From: an uncultured Acholeplasmatales bacterium | GTDB taxonomy: Bacteria; Bacillota_I; Bacilli_A; Acholeplasmatales; UBA5453 | Length of the DNA: 36,308 bases | Assembly: GCA_927433595.1 (NCBI GenBank) | Contig: CAKMJY010000132.1 | Coordinates: 1-36,308 of the forward strand | Reading direction: 5' to 3' | The notes under the pieces: model-generated | The model's database searches: none | What the model was told of the DNA's origin: nothing | The model's input: only the letters and a program-made list of their open reading frames with translations | Program-made: the position numbers and the translations under genes | In this document: positions 22,300 through 32,967 of the stretch, one piece after another | Numbering within the stretch: the stretch's first letter is position 1 | How the letters are laid out: each line of letters opens with the position of its first letter

Positions 22300-24642
22300 T
22301 TATGCTCTAATTTCTGCTTTAAATTCGAATTGTAGACGGTTTAGGATGGAACGCATGAGTTTATCAATGTCAGCTGCTTCTAAGGTTTTATCCTTCGCAT
22401 TGAATGTCATTGAGTAAGCCAATGATTTCTTATCCTCACCAATCTTTTGGTCTAAATACACATCAAACAAGGTTAAGTCGACTAAGAACTTTCTCGCTGT
22501 TTGCTTGATGAGTGCTTCAATATTTGCTTGTGGAATGGATTTATCGACCACAAACGCTAAGTCTCTTGTGATATTTGGGAATCTAGAAATGGTCTCAAAG
22601 TTGGTTTGTTTTAACACATGTTTTAACAACACTTCTAAGTTGATTTCAAACACGAATGCTTCGATACCAGTTTGTGGGTGTAGTTTACCAACGATGCCCA
22701 ATTGATCTAGACCAAGTGATACTTTAGCGGTCACACCTGGGTGTAAACCTTCTATTTGTGATGTTTCAAATGTTGGGGTTAAATCAAAGTAATCAGTGAT
22801 ACTTTCTAAGATACCTTTAACCACATAATAAGATGCATTGATTTGATCTTTTTGCCAAGTCATGCCTTCATAAACACCTGTCATAATTACGCTTAGATGC
22901 ATCGGTTCTTCGTGTGAATAATACGTTCTACCCACTTCAAAGAATTTTAAGTCATCCATTTGACGGGATTGGTGGTAAATCACATTATCTACTAACCCGT
23001 TGATCAGTGAATGTCTTAATACTTTCTTATCTTCGCTCATTGGGTGTAATAATTCAATGATATCTGTGTTTGGTCTAGTGTATAAATTGACGGTTTCTTT
23101 TTTAGTCAAAGAATAATTAATCACTTCATTAAACCCTAACGCACGCATCATTTGTTTGATTTTTAAGATGTGTTTTTGTCTAAGAGAATAAGTGCCTCTT
23201 AGGTTTGTTTCAGGTAAAATCATTGGGATTTGATTTAAGCCATAAATGCGAGCAACTTCTTCAATTAAATCTGCTTTAATGGTTAAGTCATTGCGGTAGC
23301 TTGGGATCATGTAAACATGTTCGCTCACCATGATGATATTTAAGCGTTTTAAGAGTTGTCTTAAGGTGGCCTCATCTAGGTTAATACCCAACGTCTTATT
23401 GACGTCTGATACGGTTAGTTCTACTTTAACTGGTTTTGGATAAGGCGCACCTGAGAATGCGATTTCCTTACAAACATTACCGTTTGCTAATTCATATAAT
23501 AGTTCAGCTGCACGGTTGATGGCCATTCTAACTCTGGTTTCATCTAAGCCTCGTTCAAAACGGAGTGAAGAATCACTTCTTAAGTCAAGGCGTTTGGATG
23601 TATCACCAACACGCTTAGGATTAAAGCTTGCGGCTTCAAGGATGATATCTTTGGTTTCTGCTGATACCATGGTATTTTCTAAGCCCATGACACCTGCTAG
23701 TGCGACTGGATATAAGCCATTTGTAATGACGATGTCTTTTTTAGTTAGCGTGCGTTTAACGCCATCTAACGTCACCACAACTTCACCATCTTTGGCATCT
23801 CTGATGACAACTTTATCGGTTTCAAATTTGGTTCTATCGAATGCATGCAGTGGGGTACCCAGTTCAAGCATCACGTAGTTTGTGACATCCACAACGTTAT
23901 TAATTGGTCTGATGCCTGAGGCAATTAGTGCACCTCTTAACCATTCTGGGGACTCTTTTACTTTGACGCCTGTAATCGTTCTAGCAAAGTATCTGTTGCA
24001 TCCTTCTGATTGGTTATCAACAACGACTGGATTTAACACGTCTGTTTCAAATGGGGTTGCTTCTTTATAAGTTATTTTTTTATCTAGTACGGCAGCTAAA
24101 TCATAAGCAAACCCGAGGACTGATAATAAATCTGCACGGTTTGGCGTAAGCGATAATTCTAGGGTGTGTTGGTCAAGTCCTAAATGTTTTAGTGGGTCTT
24201 CACCAAGTGGGACTGCTTGTGGGAAATAGTAAATACCATCTTTAAATTGATCTGCTACATATTTTTCTTCAATGCCTAACTCAGCCAATGAACAAATCAT
24301 CCCATTGGATTCAACGCCTCTAATCTTACTTCTTTTGATTTCAAATCCACCAGGCAGTACTGCCCCTGGGGTTGCAACCACGACATATTGTCCGGCTGCG
24401 ACATTTTTCGCACCACACACAATTTGTTCAACTAACCCGTTGCCTAAATCGACAGTGGTCACATGTAAGTGGTCTGAGTTTTCGTGGTCAACGCACGTTA
24501 AAACATGACCAGTGACTAGACCTGTAGCTTCAACTAGTTTGGTATAGTCTTCGACTTCAGTGATATAAGAATTGGTTAAATCATATAAGTTCTCTGGTAA
24601 AAACCCTAAGAGGTTTTCAAGCATTTTTGTGGATATTTTCAT
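22300..24642 (-). CDS. pheT: Phenylalanine-tRNA ligase beta subunit
   Basis: 780 residues. Structural and editing subunit of the alpha2-beta2 PheRS. In order: an N-terminal tRNA-binding EMAP/OB domain (VTGHVLTCVDHENSDHL), the B3/B4 editing domain (NNVVDVTNYVMLELGTPLHAFD), B5 (LTVSDVNKTLGINL), the catalytic-like core (GFNEVINYSLTKKE) and a C-terminal anticodon-binding FDX-ACB domain (FETISRFPNITRDLAFVVD). ATG follows the pheS stop by one base. Expression is under the T-box upstream of pheS. Confidence 0.97.
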   Translation of the reverse strand: MKISTKMLENLLGFLPENLYDLTNSYITEVEDYTKLVEATGLVTGHVLTCVDHENSDHLHVTTVDLGNGLVEQIVCGAKNVAAGQYVVVATPGAVLPGGFEIKRSKIRGVESNGMICSLAELGIEEKYVADQFKDGIYYFPQAVPLGEDPLKHLGLDQHTLELSLTPNRADLLSVLGFAYDLAAVLDKKITYKEATPFETDVLNPVVVDNQSEGCNRYFARTITGVKVKESPEWLRGALIASGIRPINNVVDVTNYVMLELGTPLHAFDRTKFETDKVVIRDAKDGEVVVTLDGVKRTLTKKDIVITNGLYPVALAGVMGLENTMVSAETKDIILEAASFNPKRVGDTSKRLDLRSDSSLRFERGLDETRVRMAINRAAELLYELANGNVCKEIAFSGAPYPKPVKVELTVSDVNKTLGINLDEATLRQLLKRLNIIMVSEHVYMIPSYRNDLTIKADLIEEVARIYGLNQIPMILPETNLRGTYSLRQKHILKIKQMMRALGFNEVINYSLTKKETVNLYTRPNTDIIELLHPMSEDKKVLRHSLINGLVDNVIYHQSRQMDDLKFFEVGRTYYSHEEPMHLSVIMTGVYEGMTWQKDQINASYYVVKGILESITDYFDLTPTFETSQIEGLHPGVTAKVSLGLDQLGIVGKLHPQTGIEAFVFEINLEVLLKHVLKQTNFETISRFPNITRDLAFVVDKSIPQANIEALIKQTARKFLVDLTLFDVYLDQKIGEDKKSLAYSMTFNAKDKTLEAADIDKLMRSILNRLQFEFKAEIRA

Positions 24643-24643
24643 C

Positions 24644-25645
24644 TTAGCGTCCTCCCTTGAATTGTTTTAAGAAACGGATATCATTGGTATAAAATTGTCT
24701 GATATCATCGATATGGTACTTTAAGATACCTAAGCGTTCAACGCCAATCCCAAAGGCAAATCCTTGGACTTTTTCTGGATCGTATCCACCCATCTTTAAG
24801 ACGTTTGGATGCACCATTCCTGCGCCTAAGACTTCAATCCATTTACCTTCTTCTGAATACACATCGACTTCAACGCTTGGTTCAGTGAATGGAAAATAAG
24901 ATGGTCTTAAACGAATGTTTCGATCTTTACCAAAGAAATATTGGATGAATGCTAAAAGCGTCCCTTTTAAGTTCGCCATGGAGATTTTTTCGCCAATGAC
25001 TAAGCCTTCGATTTGCATGAATTGATGGCTATGGGTTTGGTCATCGTCGTCTCTTCTATACACCTTACCTGGGCAAATGATTTTGATTGGATTACCACCG
25101 GATTCCAGCATCGTTCTCGCTTGAACTGGTGAAGTATGGGTTCTCAAAAGTCTATTTGGATCGATGTAGAATGAATCTTGCATCGCTCTAGCTGGATGGC
25201 CTTGTTCTAGGTTTAACATTTCAAAGTTATAATGGTCAGATTCGACTTCTGGTCCATCTTTGATTTCATAACCTAAGCCAATAAAGAAGGCTTCAATGTC
25301 TTCTACGATTTGTGATAATAAATGGGCTGAACCAACGGATTTCTTTAAACCAGGTAGGGTGACGTCAATCGCTTCACTCTTCAGTTTCTTTTCAATTTCC
25401 ACTTGTTCTAATGCATTTCTTTTTGCTTCAAACAACGCCTCTAGTTGTTGTTTGATTTCATTGATGAGTTTCCCTACTTTAGGTTTCTCCTCATTGGATA
25501 AATCTTTTAATGTCATCATTAATGCTGCAATTTCACCTTTTTTACCTAAATAGGCTGCCTTAAGGTTATTTAAGTCATTGAGATTTTGTTCTTTCTCTAA
25601 TGCTTGTTCGCAGGCTTTTAAGATGTTTTCTAATTTTTCTTGCAT
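24644..25645 (-). CDS. pheS: Phenylalanine-tRNA ligase alpha subunit
   Basis: 333 residues. Catalytic subunit of PheRS. An N-terminal coiled coil (residues 1-90) is followed by class II motifs: [60 protein letters not shown] (motif 2) and [11 protein letters not shown] (motif 3). The ATG at 25645 has AAAGGAG upstream. First gene of pheST. Confidence 0.97.
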   Translation of the reverse strand: MQEKLENILKACEQALEKEQNLNDLNNLKAAYLGKKGEIAALMMTLKDLSNEEKPKVGKLINEIKQQLEALFEAKRNALEQVEIEKKLKSEAIDVTLPGLKKSVGSAHLLSQIVEDIEAFFIGLGYEIKDGPEVESDHYNFEMLNLEQGHPARAMQDSFYIDPNRLLRTHTSPVQARTMLESGGNPIKIICPGKVYRRDDDDQTHSHQFMQIEGLVIGEKISMANLKGTLLAFIQYFFGKDRNIRLRPSYFPFTEPSVEVDVYSEEGKWIEVLGAGMVHPNVLKMGGYDPEKVQGFAFGIGVERLGILKYHIDDIRQFYTNDIRFLKQFKGGR

Positions 25646-25660
25646 AAAGTCATCTCCTTT

Positions 25661-25860
25661 AAAAAAATAAAAACGTCCTTAAGAATGAATCCTGAGGACG
25701 AATGATCGCGGTACCACCTTAGTTCTATGTTGCCATAGCACTTAATACCTTTAACGCAGGCTTACGGGTGTGATTAGCACCACATAAAGGATGAATTCGA
25801 ATACCTTTTTATAGACATTTACACCAACCATGTCCTCTCTTAAATAACCAGATATTGTAC
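25661..25860 (-). promoter_or_regulatory. T-box riboswitch, phenylalanine specific
   Basis: The minus-strand leader of pheS contains the T-box core AAGGTGGTACCGCG (25707-25720). It is followed by the terminator CGTCCT/AGGACG with a long T tract (about 25661-25700). Upstream, a Stem I region of about 100 bases carries a loop with GAATTCATC that presents TTC, the Phe codon. Uncharged tRNA-Phe should pair here and prevent termination. Confidence 0.93.
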
Positions 25861-25880
25861 TACTTCCTTTAATTGTTATG

Positions 25881-26633
25881 TTAGTCTCTTCTGGCTGCTA
25901 AAATCGCAAGCAATCTTAAGACTTGATAGTAAATATAAACGATTGACACCATTAGACCTAATGCAGCAACCCATTCATATTGTTTGGACATACCAGAAGA
26001 TACCAATGCCTCAGCTGTATCAAAATGTAGGGTTAACATAAATGCACCATACATTATTAATACTAAACTTAAGAATAATACCAGTGGGCTATTCACATCA
26101 CCAAATAGGGTATACATCATCGCACCACCATCAAAGAAACTGGCAATGGATACAAACAAGATGGTTGCTATTATACCAAAACCAAATCCTAGAACAACTC
26201 TTCTAAATCGTGAGGTCACTCTAATTAATCTGGTTGTATAAAGTGCTAACATCCCAAAGAATATCCCGGCAGTGACCAATACGGCCAAGCCAACGAAATT
26301 CGCACCACCAAACTCAGCAGCATAAATCATGCTGATCAATACCAAGGCAACGCCTTCGCTCATCGCGTAGATGACTGAGAAGATGGGTGCAAGTCTAGGG
26401 TTTAACATCGCAACGAATATTGAGATGAACCCTGTGAAGAATGAGGCAATCAAAATCCCAATGAATAAATTCGGATTTGAATCTGCCAACGTCATGGTGA
26501 ATAAGCCAAATGCTATGGCGATAACGAACAGTAACACTGTCTTAATCGTTATCCCTAAATAGGATGCTTGTTCACCCGTAAATACTTGTTCATTATTTTC
26601 TAATTTGTTAAATACAGGATTATTATATTTCAC
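25881..26633 (-). CDS. Bax inhibitor-1/YccA-family membrane protein
   Basis: 250 residues with about seven membrane spans (from residue 28 to the end). VIYAMSEGVALVLISMIY, LALYTTRLIRVTSRFRRVV and WVAALGLMVSIVYIYYQVLRLL match the bacterial BAX inhibitor-1-like group, pH-sensitive membrane proteins of uncertain role. The N-terminus NNPVFNKL with a following ASYLGI-type segment is typical. I choose GTG 26633 as the start: GGAGGG lies 7 bases before it, and that sequence would fall inside the coding region if ATG 26648 were used. Confidence 0.85.
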   Translation of the reverse strand: MKYNNPVFNKLENNEQVFTGEQASYLGITIKTVLLFVIAIAFGLFTMTLADSNPNLFIGILIASFFTGFISIFVAMLNPRLAPIFSVIYAMSEGVALVLISMIYAAEFGGANFVGLAVLVTAGIFFGMLALYTTRLIRVTSRFRRVVLGFGFGIIATILFVSIASFFDGGAMMYTLFGDVNSPLVLFLSLVLIMYGAFMLTLHFDTAEALVSSGMSKQYEWVAALGLMVSIVYIYYQVLRLLAILAARRD

Positions 26634-26656
26634 TATAAATCCCTCCATTCAAAAAT

Positions 26657-26685
26657 ATTATAAGACACTTTATTCTAAAGTGCAA
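26657..26685 (-). promoter_or_regulatory. Promoter of the Bax inhibitor-1-like gene
   Basis: Minus strand TTGCAC, 17 bases, TATAAT. The -35 box lies in the last codons of polC, and a hairpin (CACTTTA/TAAAGTG) fills the spacer. Confidence 0.7.
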
Positions 26686-29600
26686 ACAAACCTTGCTCAA
26701 TCACATCATTTTCTTCATTTATCTCGTCAAATGCACCATATAGTTCCATCTTTTCAAATACGGTTTTATTGATTCTAGTACGATTTTTGACGTCTTCTTT
26801 TGATGTATATGGTTTATCTAGTCTTTTTTCGACAATATCTAAGGCAACGGCAGTGCCTAAGCCATCAACAGATATGAATGGCATTCTTAATGCGTTACCT
26901 TCAATTTGGAAGGTAATGGCATCACTGATGTTGATGTCTACTTTTAGGAACTTAAAGCCCCTTAGTGTCATTTCAAGTGCGATTTGTAAGTTTGTAACAA
27001 TCGACTCATCTTTGACCGATAAGTTAAACATCTTACCGTATTCTTGAAGTTTATTTCTAATCGCATTCGCACCTAAGACCATGGTTTCATAGTCAAATTG
27101 GTCGGCTCTTTTTGAGAAGAAAGCACTATAGAATAAAATCGGTTTATAGACTTTAAACCAAGCAATACGCATCGCCATTAAGACGTATGCTGTCGCATGG
27201 GCTTTCGGGAACATATACTTAATTTGTGAACAGCTCCAAATGTACCATCTAGGCACACCGTTTCTACCCATCAATTCTTCATAAGTCTTCCATTTTTCTT
27301 TATCTTTTGCTGGTTTACCTTTTCTGACAAACTCCATAATCTCAAATGACTTGAGTGGGTCCATGCCAAATTCCATTAGGTTTACCATGATGTCATCACG
27401 ACAACCAATGATTTGGTCGAATGTGATGCCTTGGAACTCTTCTTTTTTATTTAAGATTAAGTCTTGGGCATTCTTAAGCCAAACATCCGTTCCGTGTGAT
27501 AAACCGGATATCTTAACCATACCTGCAAAGCTATTTGGTTTGGTATCTGATAGCATTTGTCTGACGAAGTTTGTCCCTAATTCAGGAATCCCAAATGAGG
27601 CAACGTCGCTATTGATGTCATTTGGATTTAACCCAATTGTGGTTGTCCCACTGAATAACCCGTAGACTTTTTTATCATCCACTGGGATGTCTTGGGCTTT
27701 ATTAAATGGAAATTCATCTGGATGCTTAAATACATAATCCATTAGGAATTTAATCATCGTTGGGTCATCGTGACCTAGAATATCTAATTTTAATAAGTTA
27801 TCCTCAAATGAGTGATAATCGAAATGGGTGGTTTTCCAATCGGATGTGACATCATCGGCTGGATATTGTATTGGGGTAACGTCAAAGATTTCTTTTTCTT
27901 CTGGTACAACCACAATCCCACCAGGGTGTTGACCGCTTGAGCGTTTAACGCCTTCGATGTTTTTGGCTAGTCGTTCTACTTGTGCATTTCTGACGTTGAT
28001 TTGTTTGTCTTCTAAGAATCCTTTGACATAACCAAAGGCATTTCTTTCCGCAACCGTTTGAATGGTCCCTGCTCTAAATGAGTGGTCTTTGCCCAAGAGT
28101 TCTCTGACATAATTGTGGGCATTTGCTTGGTATTCACCGGAGAAGTTTAAGTCAATATCTGGGACTTTATCCCCATTGAAACCTAAGAACGTTTCAAATG
28201 GAATATCGTGGCCATCTTTGACTAGGTTTGCCCCACAGTGTGGACAAATATGGTTATCTAAATCATAGCCAGAGTGGATGCCATCGAAGTATGGTTGGAA
28301 AGATTTTTCTAAGTCTGTTATGCCATAAGCTTCAATGTCTTCAGGTGTCATCTTGAAGACGGTAAAATCGCCATTAGGACATCTGTAATGTGGTTTTAGA
28401 GGGTTTACTTCTGTGATATCCATGAGGGTTGCGACTAAGCTTGACCCAACAGAGCCACGGGAACCAACCAAGTAGCCATCTTCTAGTGATTTCTTGGTTA
28501 GTAAGTAAGAGATATAATAAATTGGTCCAAACTCATTTTCAATGATGTTTTTAAGTTCTCTTTCAATGCGTTTTAAAACCATTGGATGTAAGTTTTTACC
28601 GTAAAGTGCTTCTGCTTTTGAATAGACCAATCGGTTGATTTCATCTTTAATGGATGTAATCCCTAATTTATCTTTAAAGGCATCGTCTCTTAATGAATAA
28701 AGTGCTTTTGGGAATGCTTGAATCGCATCAATCTTGTTGTTCAATTTATTCGTGTTTTTGACGACAATCTCATACGCCAATTCTGTGCCTAAGAATTTGA
28801 ATTGGTCTAGCATTTCATCTGTGGTCATAAAGTACTGTAGCGGTGCTTCATCGTATCTGGCTAAATCATGGGTGCCCCCACCGACTAATTTCGTTCTGAT
28901 ATAGATGTCTCTATAAATAGCATCTGATTCGTTTAAATAGTGGACATCACCGGTCGCAATCACGATTTTGTTTTCTTCTTTGGCAATTGTAATGATGTCT
29001 TTGATCATCGATTGGATGATGATATCGGCATCGACGCCTAAATCTGCTTTAAGATGTCTGTAGGCAATGGGTGGTTGGACTTCGATATAGTCATAAAATG
29101 AAATGGCTTTTCTTAAATCTGTTTTACTCTTATTGAGTGCTGCTTCAAAGACCATCCCTTTATAACAACCTGATCCGAATAACAATCCTTCACGATATGT
29201 TTCGATGGTTTGTTTTAATAGCCTTGGGCCATCGTAAAAGTGATCGGTTAAGGTATCACTGATGAGTTTAAATAAGTTTTTATAGCCAACTTGATTTTGA
29301 ACTATCACATTGATGTGGTTGGTAAACCCATGACGCCATGCTTCATTTAAATCAATGGCTTTGTTGATATCTATATGGTTTTCAATGCCTTTTTTGAGTA
29401 AATCCGACAGCATTTGAATGAAAATATTGGCGGTTGCCATCGCATCATCGGTTGCTCTATGGTGTTGTTCAAGTTTCACTTTAAAGAGTTTTGCGACTGC
29501 TTTTAAGTTATAACGCTTCAAATCTTGGTTATAGAAGTATCTGGCAATGTTTAACGTATCAATCACAGGGAATGTGATATCTTCAATGCCAAGTCGTTTC

Positions 29601-31126
29601 ATATTGGCATAAATGTGGCCAATATCAAATGACGCATTATGGGCGACTAAAACTGAACCTTCTGCAAACGCTAAAAACTTAGGTAGTGCTTCTTTGATGT
29701 CTGGTGCACCGATTAAATCTTGGTCCGTAATTGAGGTCAGTGAAGTCGTAAAGTGTGATAACTTTTGACCTGGATTGACGAAGGTTGAGAACTCACCTGA
29801 GATTTGCATATTGGTTACTTTAACAGCTGAGATTTCGATGATTTTATCGCGTTCTGAGGATAGACCAGTGGTTTCAATGTCAAAGACGACATACGTGGCT
29901 TTTCTTAGATCAATGTCTTGATCACCAAATGCCATTTTGAAGTTCGTTTCATCGACATAATTCAGCTCTGCCCCATAGATTGGTTTAATGGGTTGACCTT
30001 TAGTCGCTTTGGCGATATCTGGATACGCATAAAGCCCATCATGGTCTGTAAATGCGATGGCCTTATGTCCCCATTTGATGGCTTGATCTACATAGTCTTT
30101 GACATCTGTGATGCCGTCCATATTAGACATTTTAGTATGTAAATGAAACTCAATGCGTTTTTCTTTGGCCGTATCTTTTCGTTCTTTTTTACTGGTTTTT
30201 TCAATGAATTCAACGACATTCGCAATGATTAAAACATCTTTTGCAAACGTGTCATATTGCGCTCTACCCATGACTCTTACGATATCATTTTCTTTGTAGT
30301 TCAGGGCTGCGTTGATGTCTTCATCTTTGTATAAAAACTGTTTAACGATGATGGCATCATCGTTATCGGCAACGGTCATTTGTAATAAAGATGAGTTTTT
30401 TAAGGTTCTTACCTCTGATTTAATGATTGCCCCTTCAATGGCAAACGACAAATCAGAGGTCGTGTTTTGATATTTATCTAACTCATAGTTGTCTTTTGGA
30501 ATCTCATTGATTGGTGAAATCTTATCTGCTTTATAAACACGTTTAAAGTTCTTTAAAGGTTTTTTGATTTCCTTTTGTTCCCTAGGTGGTTGTGCTTTTA
30601 AGGATTCAATCGCCTTGGATTCATCGTTCTTAATCAGATTACTAACCGGTTGAATGTCTTGTTTGACTTCTAAATGGATGTTGGTCAAAATACCGACTTT
30701 CTTAAAGGCATCTGTGATGAATGGTAAGTATTTATTGAGATGATTTGAATGCTCATCCACTTCAAGATAAAAAGCATCTTGATCAAAACGACAAGAAAAG
30801 TTCTTGAAAATCGATAAACTTGCGCGTTCTTGAATGAGTGCACTTAATACCCAGTGATAGTAACTCATCGCGTCTTTTTGCCAATCTGTATGTTGATTAA
30901 ACGTGAAAAAATAGTCGATATTTAAGACCACATTTGGGACGGCAAAATAGAGCTTTAATTGTTTAATGAAAATATCTAATGATTTCGCTTCTGGTGCTTG
31001 TTCAAATGAGATGTGGAAAGTCCACGTTTTTTTATTGGCATCGACGATGACGTTTCTTAAAGCTGCTTGATTTAATTTTTCGTCCTTAAACGAAGATTGT
31101 TTAAGGAATAATTCAAATTTGTCCAT
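26675..31126 (-). CDS. polC: DNA polymerase III alpha subunit, PolC type
   Basis: 1483 residues, the Gram-positive replicative polymerase. N-terminal and OB region (1-320); PHP domain split around the exonuclease, beginning RIEFHLHTKMSNMDG (about 324) and FTDHDGLYAYPD; 3'-5' exonuclease from about 412 with FDIETTGL; then the C-family polymerase core with YLVGSRGSVGSSLVATL, a zinc-binding CPNGDF and CPHCGAN segment, the catalytic region GDKVPDIDLNFSGEYQ, and HPGGIVVVP. ATG has GAGGAA just upstream, inside the end of the preceding gene. No adjacent dnaE-type polymerase. Confidence 0.97.
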   Translation of the reverse strand: MDKFELFLKQSSFKDEKLNQAALRNVIVDANKKTWTFHISFEQAPEAKSLDIFIKQLKLYFAVPNVVLNIDYFFTFNQHTDWQKDAMSYYHWVLSALIQERASLSIFKNFSCRFDQDAFYLEVDEHSNHLNKYLPFITDAFKKVGILTNIHLEVKQDIQPVSNLIKNDESKAIESLKAQPPREQKEIKKPLKNFKRVYKADKISPINEIPKDNYELDKYQNTTSDLSFAIEGAIIKSEVRTLKNSSLLQMTVADNDDAIIVKQFLYKDEDINAALNYKENDIVRVMGRAQYDTFAKDVLIIANVVEFIEKTSKKERKDTAKEKRIEFHLHTKMSNMDGITDVKDYVDQAIKWGHKAIAFTDHDGLYAYPDIAKATKGQPIKPIYGAELNYVDETNFKMAFGDQDIDLRKATYVVFDIETTGLSSERDKIIEISAVKVTNMQISGEFSTFVNPGQKLSHFTTSLTSITDQDLIGAPDIKEALPKFLAFAEGSVLVAHNASFDIGHIYANMKRLGIEDITFPVIDTLNIARYFYNQDLKRYNLKAVAKLFKVKLEQHHRATDDAMATANIFIQMLSDLLKKGIENHIDINKAIDLNEAWRHGFTNHINVIVQNQVGYKNLFKLISDTLTDHFYDGPRLLKQTIETYREGLLFGSGCYKGMVFEAALNKSKTDLRKAISFYDYIEVQPPIAYRHLKADLGVDADIIIQSMIKDIITIAKEENKIVIATGDVHYLNESDAIYRDIYIRTKLVGGGTHDLARYDEAPLQYFMTTDEMLDQFKFLGTELAYEIVVKNTNKLNNKIDAIQAFPKALYSLRDDAFKDKLGITSIKDEINRLVYSKAEALYGKNLHPMVLKRIERELKNIIENEFGPIYYISYLLTKKSLEDGYLVGSRGSVGSSLVATLMDITEVNPLKPHYRCPNGDFTVFKMTPEDIEAYGITDLEKSFQPYFDGIHSGYDLDNHICPHCGANLVKDGHDIPFETFLGFNGDKVPDIDLNFSGEYQANAHNYVRELLGKDHSFRAGTIQTVAERNAFGYVKGFLEDKQINVRNAQVERLAKNIEGVKRSSGQHPGGIVVVPEEKEIFDVTPIQYPADDVTSDWKTTHFDYHSFEDNLLKLDILGHDDPTMIKFLMDYVFKHPDEFPFNKAQDIPVDDKKVYGLFSGTTTIGLNPNDINSDVASFGIPELGTNFVRQMLSDTKPNSFAGMVKISGLSHGTDVWLKNAQDLILNKKEEFQGITFDQIIGCRDDIMVNLMEFGMDPLKSFEIMEFVRKGKPAKDKEKWKTYEELMGRNGVPRWYIWSCSQIKYMFPKAHATAYVLMAMRIAWFKVYKPILFYSAFFSKRADQFDYETMVLGANAIRNKLQEYGKMFNLSVKDESIVTNLQIALEMTLRGFKFLKVDINISDAITFQIEGNALRMPFISVDGLGTAVALDIVEKRLDKPYTSKEDVKNRTRINKTVFEKMELYGAFDEINEENDVIEQGLFAL

Positions 31127-31128
31127 GG

Positions 31129-31965
31129 TTATTCCTCTTTTTTGTCGTGGTCATCCTCTGATTCATCCTCTTTGTCGGATGATTGTTGCTTTGTGTCTCT
31201 AACCACAACGATTTTTGACATACGTAATAAACCTCTAAAAGCTATACCCATGTATATATAAGGCATGATGAGCGCAACATAACTTAATAACCCTAAACCG
31301 TATAACTCGCCAATTAATACTAAGACGAAGTAACTGGTTAAGGCGTAGGTTGCCATCATGAATCTAAACTTAAACTTCAATTTTTCAGGCCTTAATCCAT
31401 AGAAAAATGCCATGATTAATGCGAGGGACACATAAAGAATGATGTTTGCACCAACAATAAAGGTTGACCCCGATATGACAAAATATGGTTTTAAATCATT
31501 GTAAAAGAGATCTGTCGCTTCACTAAAGACAGCTTGGTCTGCTTCTGATGCCATGTTTAGGTTAATGTTGGTCATGTTTAAATCGTCATAACGATACGTT
31601 TTTAATGCCAATGTGTCATAGTAAAACGTGAGACTTTCACGTTCGAAAATGATTTGATAAACCTGTTGAGCTGGTTCACTATTGGTTTTAAATACGATGG
31701 TTTGATAGGTAAATGATTCTGTCGCACAAGGCTCTAGTACCCCATTTGTGATTTGACAAGAGATATCTGCTCTAATAAATGCACTGGTCAATTCATCTTT
31801 AATGGTTTTAGGCATTTGATTCGATAAGCTTAGGCTTAAGATCATTGGGAAGCTTGCCATTAAAGACAAAAGAGCTATATATAAAAAGATATAACTCAAT
31901 TTGTCTTTTAAGAAAAATGCTATTTTACTTGGTTGAAAAATCGACACATTTATTCGTTTTAACAT
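31129..31965 (-). CDS. DUF1189-like membrane protein
   Basis: 278 residues. A first span at about 24-48 is followed by an extracytoplasmic domain of about 110 residues (including two Cys, in SCQIT and EPCATES, that could form a disulphide). Three or four more spans (about 165-255) and a highly charged tail (KEDESEDDHDKKEE) complete the protein. The layout and the start FQPSKIAFFLKDKLSYIFLY resemble DUF1189 proteins of Firmicutes, whose function is unknown. AAAGGGG precedes ATG 31965. It ends two bases before polC, so the two are co-transcribed. Confidence 0.65.
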   Translation of the reverse strand: MLKRINVSIFQPSKIAFFLKDKLSYIFLYIALLSLMASFPMILSLSLSNQMPKTIKDELTSAFIRADISCQITNGVLEPCATESFTYQTIVFKTNSEPAQQVYQIIFERESLTFYYDTLALKTYRYDDLNMTNINLNMASEADQAVFSEATDLFYNDLKPYFVISGSTFIVGANIILYVSLALIMAFFYGLRPEKLKFKFRFMMATYALTSYFVLVLIGELYGLGLLSYVALIMPYIYMGIAFRGLLRMSKIVVVRDTKQQSSDKEDESEDDHDKKEE

Positions 31966-32031
31966 AGCTTGACCCCTTTAAAACATTATAACATAGTTAT
32001 CATTATATGATAGAATACTATTGGTGATTTT

Positions 32032-32967
32032 ATGAATTTGATGACTGACGAAAAACATTATAACACATTAAACAATTACTATCGAACTTATTATCCAAAT
32101 AAGGTGTTTAAAATTGCCTTAAATGGTGGGTTTACTTGCCCAAATATTGATGGGACAGTTGCCAAAGGTGGCTGCACATTTTGTACGCCTCTTGGGTCCG
32201 GTGATTTTGCTGGAAGTAAATATGATCCCTTAAGAAAACAGTTTGATAACATCAAAGAAATGATGCACCTTAAATGGCCAGATAAAGCCAATTATGTGGT
32301 TTATTTTCAAGCGAATACGAATACACATGGTCCAATTGAAAAGATTAAAAAATTATTTGATGAAGCCATCACATTGGATGAAAATATCGTGATGATTAGT
32401 ATTGCAACCAGACCAGATAGCTTGCCTATTGAGGTCTTAGATTATCTATCACTTCTCAACCAAAAAATGCCTGTTCAAGTCGAACTCGGCTTGCAAACCA
32501 TCCACGAAAGCACCTCTAATTTGATTAACCGTGCCCATGATCTTGCCTGTTTTGATGATGCCGTTAAGGCCTTAAGAGCACGCCACATTGAGGTGGTTGC
32601 CCACATCATCAATGGCTTGCCTTATGAAACCAAAGAGATGATGCTAGAAACCGTCAAACACTTAAATACCTTAGACATTCAAGGCATTAAGATTCATATG
32701 CTGCATGTCATGGAAAAAACGAAGATGGGATTTGACTATAAGAAAAATCCATTTCCAATATTATCGTTAGAAGAATATGTCGATATCACCGTTGACCAGC
32801 TAAGAATTTTAAAACCAACTGTCATAGTACATCGTGTCACCGGGGATGCCCCATCTAAACTGTTAATCGAACCTAAATGGACATTGAAGAAATTTGTTGT
32901 TCAAAACGAAATTGATAAGAAAATGCGTTTGTTGAATGCATGGCAGGGTGATTTATATGCGGAATAA
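32032..32967 (+). CDS. mnmL: Radical SAM tRNA-modification enzyme MnmL (YtqA family)
   Basis: 311 residues of the YtqA/TIGR01212 type. The iron-sulfur Cys pattern is CPNIDGTVAKGGCTFC (C-x12-C-x2-C), unusual for radical SAM proteins but typical of this family. VQVELGLQTIHESTSNLINR and LPYETKEMMLETVKHL follow. In Bacillus the YtqA/YtqB pair has been linked to finishing mnm5s2U at the wobble position of tRNA. The next gene is the YtqB-type methyltransferase, overlapping by 11 bases, which supports this role. GGTGA lies 4 bases before ATG 32032; ATG 32041 is a less likely alternative. Confidence 0.85.
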   Translation: MNLMTDEKHYNTLNNYYRTYYPNKVFKIALNGGFTCPNIDGTVAKGGCTFCTPLGSGDFAGSKYDPLRKQFDNIKEMMHLKWPDKANYVVYFQANTNTHGPIEKIKKLFDEAITLDENIVMISIATRPDSLPIEVLDYLSLLNQKMPVQVELGLQTIHESTSNLINRAHDLACFDDAVKALRARHIEVVAHIINGLPYETKEMMLETVKHLNTLDIQGIKIHMLHVMEKTKMGFDYKKNPFPILSLEEYVDITVDQLRILKPTVIVHRVTGDAPSKLLIEPKWTLKKFVVQNEIDKKMRLLNAWQGDLYAE

